A stretch of DNA of 39,602 nt from Rhodospirillaceae bacterium. GTDB taxonomy: Bacteria; Pseudomonadota; Alphaproteobacteria; Rhodospirillales; JABJKH01. The notes under the pieces are model-generated. The model searched no databases and had not been told where the DNA came from. It was given only the letters and a program-made list of their open reading frames with translations. The stretch spans positions 1 through 39,602 of the forward strand of contig JABJKH010000001.1 in NCBI GenBank assembly GCA_018660465.1, read 5' to 3'. Both the position numbers and the translations under genes were made by a program. Shown here one piece after another: positions 35,284-39,602 of the stretch. Within the stretch, counting starts at the first letter, position 1. The number at the start of each line of letters is the position of its first letter.

Positions 35284-37076
35284 CATCAGATGCCCTATCG
35301 GACGCGTATCTGGGTGTAACCAAATCCCTAAACGGCCGCAGATGGCGACTAAAAGACTGCGATGATCGCGCGGCCTTGGCCATGGCCCAGCGTTTGGGAG
35401 TGCCTGACATCGTCGGGCGAATTTTGGCGGTCCGCGGTGTCGGCTTGGAAGAGGCGTCGCAGTTTCTCGACCCTACACTGCGCGATCTGTTACCTGACCC
35501 AAGTAGTTTTCTAGATATGGATACGGCCTGTGCGCGGGTGGCAGAGGCGATTAAGAACAACGAAAAGGTCGCGGTCTTTGGCGATTATGATGTGGACGGC
35601 GCAACGTCGTCGGCGGTCTTAATCCGATTCTTCCGGGCCATTGGTGCAGATTTAACGTTCTATATTCCGGACCGGCTAAAGGAAGGTTACGGACCCAACG
35701 CGCCAGCCCTCTTAAAACTCAAAGACTCAGGGGTCTCCGTGGTCATTACGGTTGATTGCGGCACCGGGTCGTTTGAGCCCTTGGAGGCCGCGAAGAAAGC
35801 CGGGCTCGACGTGATTGTCTTGGATCACCATAAAGCCGACGCGCGCCTTCCTGAGGCGGTCGCCGTGGTCAATCCCAATCGACTGGATGAGACCGGTGCC
35901 CATGGGCAGTTGGCGGCGGTGGGGTTGGTGTTCTTGTTTGTGGTCGGCCTTAATCGTTATCTGCGGGACGCTGGGTTCTATCAGGATAAGACGGAGCCCA
36001 ATCTCCTCCAGTGGCTGGATATCGTGGCGTTGGGCACTGTTTGTGACGTCGTGCCGCTTGTGGGTGTGAACCGGGCCTTGGTCGCTCAAGGGCTCAAAGT
36101 CATGGCACGACGGGCGAATACGGGGATTACAGCGTTGGCCGACGTGGCCGGGGTGGATGAGGCCCCTGGAACCTACCACGCCGGCTTCGTGCTCGGCCCG
36201 CGCATCAACGCAGGGGGGCGTGTGGGTGCTTCAGATTTAGGCGCACGGCTGCTCAGCACGGAAAACCAAGGAGAGGCCGCAGAGATTGCCCAGCGCCTCA
36301 ACGTCTTGAACAAAGAGCGCCAGGATATCGAAGCGCGGGTGCTGGAAGAAGCCTTGGAAGAGGTTGAGCGTAGCGGTGGAGAGGGTGCCAACGCGCCGTT
36401 CATTTTAGCTGCGGGAGAGGGCTGGCACCCAGGTGTCATTGGCATCGTCGCCAGTCGATTGAAAGAACGCTACAACCGTCCAGCCTGTGTCGTGGCGCTT
36501 GATGGGGATACGGGGCACGGCTCTGCACGTTCGATAACCGGCATTGATCTTGGCCAAGCTGTGATTGCGGCGACTCAGTCAGGGTTGCTGGTGAAGGGCG
36601 GCGGCCATGCCATGGCGGCAGGCTTTACGGTCGAGGCGCAAAAGTTGGACGAACTGGAACGCTTCCTCACCGAGCGAATGGCCGATGGGTTGGCAGAGAT
36701 TGGCGGCGCGCCGAGCCTAAGCTTGGACGGCAGCCTGCGGGTAGAAGCGGCGCGAATGGACCTCTTGGACGACCTCAGTCGGTTGGAGCCCTTTGGATCG
36801 GGTAATGCAGAACCACGGTTCGTCTTTCCGAATGCAAAGTTACTCAGGGCGGTTGCCGTTGGCGCGGATCAAAGCCACCTTCAGTGCACATTGGGTGGGG
36901 AGGGCAAAGGAAAGCTAAACGCCATTGCTTTCAGATGTATGGACACGGAGTTGGGACAAGCGCTGATCCACCACGACGGTGCCCCGTTCCATATTACCGG
37001 AAGGTTGCGGGTCAACACATGGCAAGGGGTGTCATCGCCGCAATTGATGATCGACGATGCGGCGCCGGTTTGGTGA
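35280..37076 (+). CDS. recJ: Single-stranded-DNA-specific exonuclease RecJ
   Basis: The 598-residue product has the DHH phosphoesterase motifs: VFGDYDVDGATSSAVL (about residues 98-113), VITVDCGTGS, LDHHKAD and ALGTVCDVVPL. The DHHA1 part (GHGSARSI, GGGHAMAAG) and a C-terminal OB-type domain follow. It degrades single-stranded DNA 5' to 3' in RecF-pathway recombination and mismatch or base-excision repair. Length and motifs are normal. It is translationally coupled to glpX and convergent with the phosphofructokinase gene, 3 bases apart. Confidence 0.97.
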   Translation: MTSDALSDAYLGVTKSLNGRRWRLKDCDDRAALAMAQRLGVPDIVGRILAVRGVGLEEASQFLDPTLRDLLPDPSSFLDMDTACARVAEAIKNNEKVAVFGDYDVDGATSSAVLIRFFRAIGADLTFYIPDRLKEGYGPNAPALLKLKDSGVSVVITVDCGTGSFEPLEAAKKAGLDVIVLDHHKADARLPEAVAVVNPNRLDETGAHGQLAAVGLVFLFVVGLNRYLRDAGFYQDKTEPNLLQWLDIVALGTVCDVVPLVGVNRALVAQGLKVMARRANTGITALADVAGVDEAPGTYHAGFVLGPRINAGGRVGASDLGARLLSTENQGEAAEIAQRLNVLNKERQDIEARVLEEALEEVERSGGEGANAPFILAAGEGWHPGVIGIVASRLKERYNRPACVVALDGDTGHGSARSITGIDLGQAVIAATQSGLLVKGGGHAMAAGFTVEAQKLDELERFLTERMADGLAEIGGAPSLSLDGSLRVEAARMDLLDDLSRLEPFGSGNAEPRFVFPNAKLLRAVAVGADQSHLQCTLGGEGKGKLNAIAFRCMDTELGQALIHHDGAPFHITGRLRVNTWQGVSSPQLMIDDAAPVW

Positions 37077-37079
37077 GAC

Positions 37080-38285
37080 TTAAAGAACCTTCGCCACCTC
37101 ATTCCGCCGCAACTTGGCGAAGTCCGGCATTTGGCTGCCGAGCAAGGGTCTGAGATACAGGTAGAATTTTTCTGTTACGTCTGTTCCTGAGACAGAAATG
37201 AATTCATCCGGCATATAACGTGTCTTGCCGGCGACAGCATCTAACGGCGAAATATCGTAGGCGACGGAATAATTTCCGGTGCGACGGATGGTGATGGAGC
37301 CATCTTGTTTTTCCCAGCGCGCGCATTGCACCGCTTTTTCGCCAACCTCTCGTGCTTCTCGTTGATCTATGTCGGAGACACAGCCAACGAATGAACGCTG
37401 CAGATAACCAAACGTATCACCGCGGACCCGTTCGATCTTCAGCTCACGTTTGATGGCGGCGGTCAATTGATCAGCAAGTCCACCAGTGCCGGAGAGCTGA
37501 ACATTGCCATGATCGTCTGTCTCCACAGCCCGCCCTTGTGTTGCCAGAAGATGACCATCTGAATCGCGGATGCCTTCTGAAACCGCCGCAACGCAGCGTC
37601 CAAGTCGATCATAAGTCTGCTTGAACTTCGTCAGGAAGTCAGACATATCGAACTTTCGCTCAGGGATATAGATCAAGTGCGGCCCATCGTCGGCTTCCTG
37701 GCGGGCGAGCGTTGAGGCCGCGGTCAAAAATCCCGCATGGCGCCCCATGACGACGCCGACATAAGCGCCGGGCAGGGCCTGGTTGTCCAAATTAACCCCC
37801 GCAAAAGCATTGGCAACGAACCGCGCGGCGGAGGGATAACCCGGCGTGTGGTCATTTATCACCAAGTCATTGTCGATGGTTTTGGGGATGTGGACGCACC
37901 TGAGTGAAATGTTTTGGGCCTGCGCCTCATGGCCGATCAGGCTCAACGTAGCCGACGAATCGTTGCCCCCAATATAGATAAACGTCTGAATATCATGAGC
38001 TTTTAGGACTTTGAGTATTTCTTGAATATAGGGTCGGTCCGGCTTATCACGTGTTGATCCCAGGGCAGAGCAGGGGGTTTTAGCGACGCGTTCCAGGTTG
38101 TCGGTGGTTTCTTGTGTGAGGTCGATGAATTCCTCATTGATGATGCCACTAACGCCATAACGGGCACCATAGACTCGGTCCACGCCAGGGTCTTTTCGAG
38201 CCTCATTCACAACACCAACGAGGGATTCATTTATGACTGCGGTCGGGCCGCCTCCCTGTGCAACAAGCACCTTTCCTTTAAGCAT
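37080..38285 (-). CDS. pfp: PPi-dependent 6-phosphofructokinase (group II type)
   Basis: The 401-residue product is a phosphofructokinase with an N-terminal AQGGGPTAVINESL. GGNDSSATL has Asp109 where ATP-dependent enzymes have Gly, and PKTIDND has Lys135. Both substitutions are the known markers of PPi-using enzymes, which phosphorylate fructose-6-phosphate reversibly. Further substrate-binding motifs are GRHAGFL and YIPERKFD. Together with glpX nearby, it gives a reversible route at the upper glycolysis step. It is alone on its strand, 111 bases downstream of tRNA-Glu in the opposite orientation. Confidence 0.93.
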   Translation of the reverse strand: MLKGKVLVAQGGGPTAVINESLVGVVNEARKDPGVDRVYGARYGVSGIINEEFIDLTQETTDNLERVAKTPCSALGSTRDKPDRPYIQEILKVLKAHDIQTFIYIGGNDSSATLSLIGHEAQAQNISLRCVHIPKTIDNDLVINDHTPGYPSAARFVANAFAGVNLDNQALPGAYVGVVMGRHAGFLTAASTLARQEADDGPHLIYIPERKFDMSDFLTKFKQTYDRLGRCVAAVSEGIRDSDGHLLATQGRAVETDDHGNVQLSGTGGLADQLTAAIKRELKIERVRGDTFGYLQRSFVGCVSDIDQREAREVGEKAVQCARWEKQDGSITIRRTGNYSVAYDISPLDAVAGKTRYMPDEFISVSGTDVTEKFYLYLRPLLGSQMPDFAKLRRNEVAKVL

Positions 38286-38352
38286 AATTCTCTCCCAGCA
38301 GTATGAGGTCGGAAAAAATCAATCTTATTGCTAATTTGTGGTCTGGAAAGTC

Positions 38353-38379
38353 TTGATTTTACCGAGCGCGGCATATAGA
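38353..38379 (+). promoter_or_regulatory. Possible promoter of tRNA-Glu
   Basis: TTGATT (38353-38358) and TATAGA (38374-38379) precede the tRNA by about 17 bases. The spacing is 15 bases, which is short, so confidence is low. Confidence 0.25.
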
Positions 38380-38396
38380 CCACACGAGCTTCTAGC

Positions 38397-38472
38397 GACC
38401 CCATCGTCTAGAGGCCTAGGACACTGGCCTTTCACGCCGGCAACACGGGTTCGAATCCCGTTGGGGTCGCCA
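38397..38472 (+). tRNA. tRNA-Glu (anticodon TTC)
   Basis: The 76-base gene folds as a cloverleaf. The acceptor stem is GACCCCA (38397-38403) with TGGGGTC (38462-38468), and G38469 is the discriminator with CCA encoded at 38470-38472. The D arm has TCTAGAGGCCTAGGAC, the anticodon loop CTTTCAC reads glutamate codons, and the T arm is CGGGTTCGAATCCCG. A T-run follows directly. The 3' end of tRNA genes is a frequent integration site for mobile elements. Confidence 0.97.
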
Positions 38473-38916
38473 TTTTTCTACTTATAAATCAATCACTTAT
38501 ATTTAACACCTTTGAAACTTGGTGTTTCGTACGGAATATATACGGAAAAGCCGTGTTTGAGCGTGTGGCGTTAATATTGGTAGTTTTTGGCTAATTATCA
38601 GGATTTGATAGCATTTCAGCCTCAATCAACAAATTGACCGAAATTGACGCCTGATGGATTAGACTTTGCGCCACACCACCTTTGCCTCACACCACCCAGG
38701 TTAAATTTAACTAGTATTCAAACGCCGCAAAAATGATGGAAAAGATCAATGTCGCGCGTTACGGATTTCAACCAGGTGGAGTTCGCAACTGAGTTGTTGC
38801 TGGGGAACCGTCAAAGAAAATAATTGACCCACTTCAGTCGCTGAATTACGTGCACAGTATCGGTAGGAGACTAGTCTTCACAGGGCGATGAAAAAGTAAT
38901 TAGTAGGTAAATTTTA
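38473..38916. other. Gene-free AT-rich stretch between tRNA-Glu and hemH
   Basis: No convincing coding region is present in these 444 bases. It contains a hairpin AACACC/GGTGTT (38505-38510 and 38521-38526), a repeated ACGGAA (about 38530-38546), TTCAG/CTGAA (38833-38845) and the palindrome AGACTAGTCT (38868-38877), and the octamer ACACCACC appears twice. A 24-codon frame at 38749-38823 resembles nothing I know. I do not see a second copy of the tRNA 3' end inside the window, so an attachment site cannot be called. Confidence 0.5.
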
Positions 38917-39602
38917 ATGCTGACATTCTCTCCACCTGACGAAATATCAACTCACAGAAATCAACACGGTTTACCATCGATAGGCATCTTGGTAACTAAT
39001 CTCGGCACGCCTAGTGCCCCCACTAAATCATCCGTTCGGAAGTACTTAAAAGAATTCTTGTCGGACCCGCGTGTTGTCGAAGCCAATAGGCTTGTATGGT
39101 GGTGTGTCCTAAATGGAATTATTTTGAATATAAGACCTGCACGCTCGGCTAAGGCGTACAAAGGCATTTGGACAAAAGATGGTTCACCACTTCTTGTTCA
39201 CAGCGAACGACAAGCTCTTCTGCTTCAAGAATCTATTATAAGGAATGGCCTTGAAAATGCGCATGTTGAACTCGCCATGCGTTACGGTCACCCTTCCATT
39301 AAAATGGGGCTTGAAGCGCTCAGAGCCAAAGGTTGCGGCAAGATATTAATTTTACCTCTTTATCCCCAGTATGCTGCGGCAACAACGGCCTCAACCTTCG
39401 ATGCCGTTTCAGATATACTTAGAGAGTGGCGTTGGGTGCCTGAGACTAGAACCGTGAGTTCCTATCACGATCATGGATTATACATACAAGCACTGAGCAA
39501 TAGTATTCGAGAACACTGGCGTGAGCATGGGAAACCTGACTACTTACTCATGTCTTTTCATGGCATTCCAAAACGTTATCACGTCCAGGGCGATCCTTAT
39601 CC
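38917..39602 (+). CDS. hemH: Ferrochelatase, N-terminal part (runs off the window)
   Basis: The first 228 codons are present from the ATG at 38917, and the frame is open at the window edge. The product inserts ferrous iron into protoporphyrin IX, the last step of haem synthesis. Signatures are ILVTNLGTPSAPTKSSVRKY, EFLSDPRVVEANRLVWW, IWTKDGSPLLVHSERQA, LPLYPQYAAATTASTFDAV, VSSYHDH and SFHGIPKRY with the catalytic His. The pattern WWCVLNGIILNIRP and GSPLLVHSERQ resembles beta/gammaproteobacterial HemH more than many alphaproteobacterial ones. Codons such as ATA, AGA and TTA are frequent; two lines counted by eye are about 42% GC. This may mark a segment acquired next to the tRNA. Confidence 0.93.
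   Translation, partial: MLTFSPPDEISTHRNQHGLPSIGILVTNLGTPSAPTKSSVRKYLKEFLSDPRVVEANRLVWWCVLNGIILNIRPARSAKAYKGIWTKDGSPLLVHSERQALLLQESIIRNGLENAHVELAMRYGHPSIKMGLEALRAKGCGKILILPLYPQYAAATTASTFDAVSDILREWRWVPETRTVSSYHDHGLYIQALSNSIREHWREHGKPDYLLMSFHGIPKRYHVQGDPY

Noticed and set aside
38395-38470. Alternative tRNA-Glu boundaries starting GCGACCC
   Set aside because: That pairing leaves no proper discriminator/CCA end; starting at 38397 gives a perfect acceptor stem and an encoded CCA.
38749-38823. 24-codon frame between tRNA-Glu and hemH
   Set aside because: It is too short, has no recognisable relatives, and lacks a clear ribosome binding site.

Overview
The window looks like a chromosomal segment of an alphaproteobacterium, most plausibly a Rhodospirillales-type organism. 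The evidence is a set of alphaproteobacterial hallmarks: an NDUFA12-type complex I accessory subunit beside MlaD, DUF2155, aat and accBC/aroQ genes; a B12-dependent ribonucleotide reductase (NrdJ); a PrpR/ScfR-type XRE regulator; and a hom-glpX-recJ cluster. Genus cannot be assigned by reading alone. Almost all of the window is housekeeping or ordinary accessory metabolism. I see no CRISPR array, insertion sequence or prophage. 

Region 1 (1-3720, + strand) has the end of a type I secretion ABC transporter, its HlyD-type adaptor, and then a MotA/MotB (PomA/PomB-like) stator pair. Both the ABC protein and MotB end in glutamine-rich low-complexity tails. Region 2 (3800-7343, - strand) is a probable operon read from right to left: a receiver-like/metallo-beta-lactamase fusion whose phospho-acceptor Asp is Asn, a RidA protein, a FemAB/DUF482-type acetyltransferase, and a small exported protein made of two copies of a four-cysteine module. 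Its promoter region carries a perfect CRP/FNR-like palindrome about 41 bp from an inferred start site, plus further palindromes. 

Region 3 (7573-11591, - strand) is nrdJ with a good promoter, two opposed NrdR-box-like elements in the leader and an intrinsic terminator. Region 4 (11913-13748, + strand) is the NDUFA12 gene, two tandem MlaD-like genes and a DUF2155 gene. Region 5 (13745-18291, - strand) is aroQ-accB-accC-aat preceded by a PrpR/ScfR-like regulator with a cluster of TTTAC elements upstream. Region 6 (18540-23660) is catabolic or redox metabolism: a ketopantoate-reductase-like protein, a tcuA-prpD-type gene pair and an aldo/keto reductase. 

Region 7 (23845-26990, + strand) has an EamA exporter, a fused ThiS-ThiG thiazole synthase and an ornithine/lysine decarboxylase-type enzyme. 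Region 8 (27017-31665) has a methyltransferase with a Cys-rich N-terminus, an RhlE-like RNA helicase, a gamma carbonic anhydrase and an OmpA-domain lipoprotein. Region 9 (31748-38285) holds an AlaC/DapL-type aminotransferase, hom, glpX and recJ in overlapping or close order, facing a PPi-type phosphofructokinase. Region 10 (38397-end) is tRNA-Glu, a 444-base stretch with no convincing gene, and the start of an AT-richer ferrochelatase gene that may be a transferred segment. 

I did not find a demonstrably new system. The best leads are the pseudo-receiver/MBL operon with its regulatory palindromes, the duplicated four-Cys secreted protein, the stator genes beside a type I secretion system, the ThiS-ThiG fusion and the tRNA-Glu/hemH junction.
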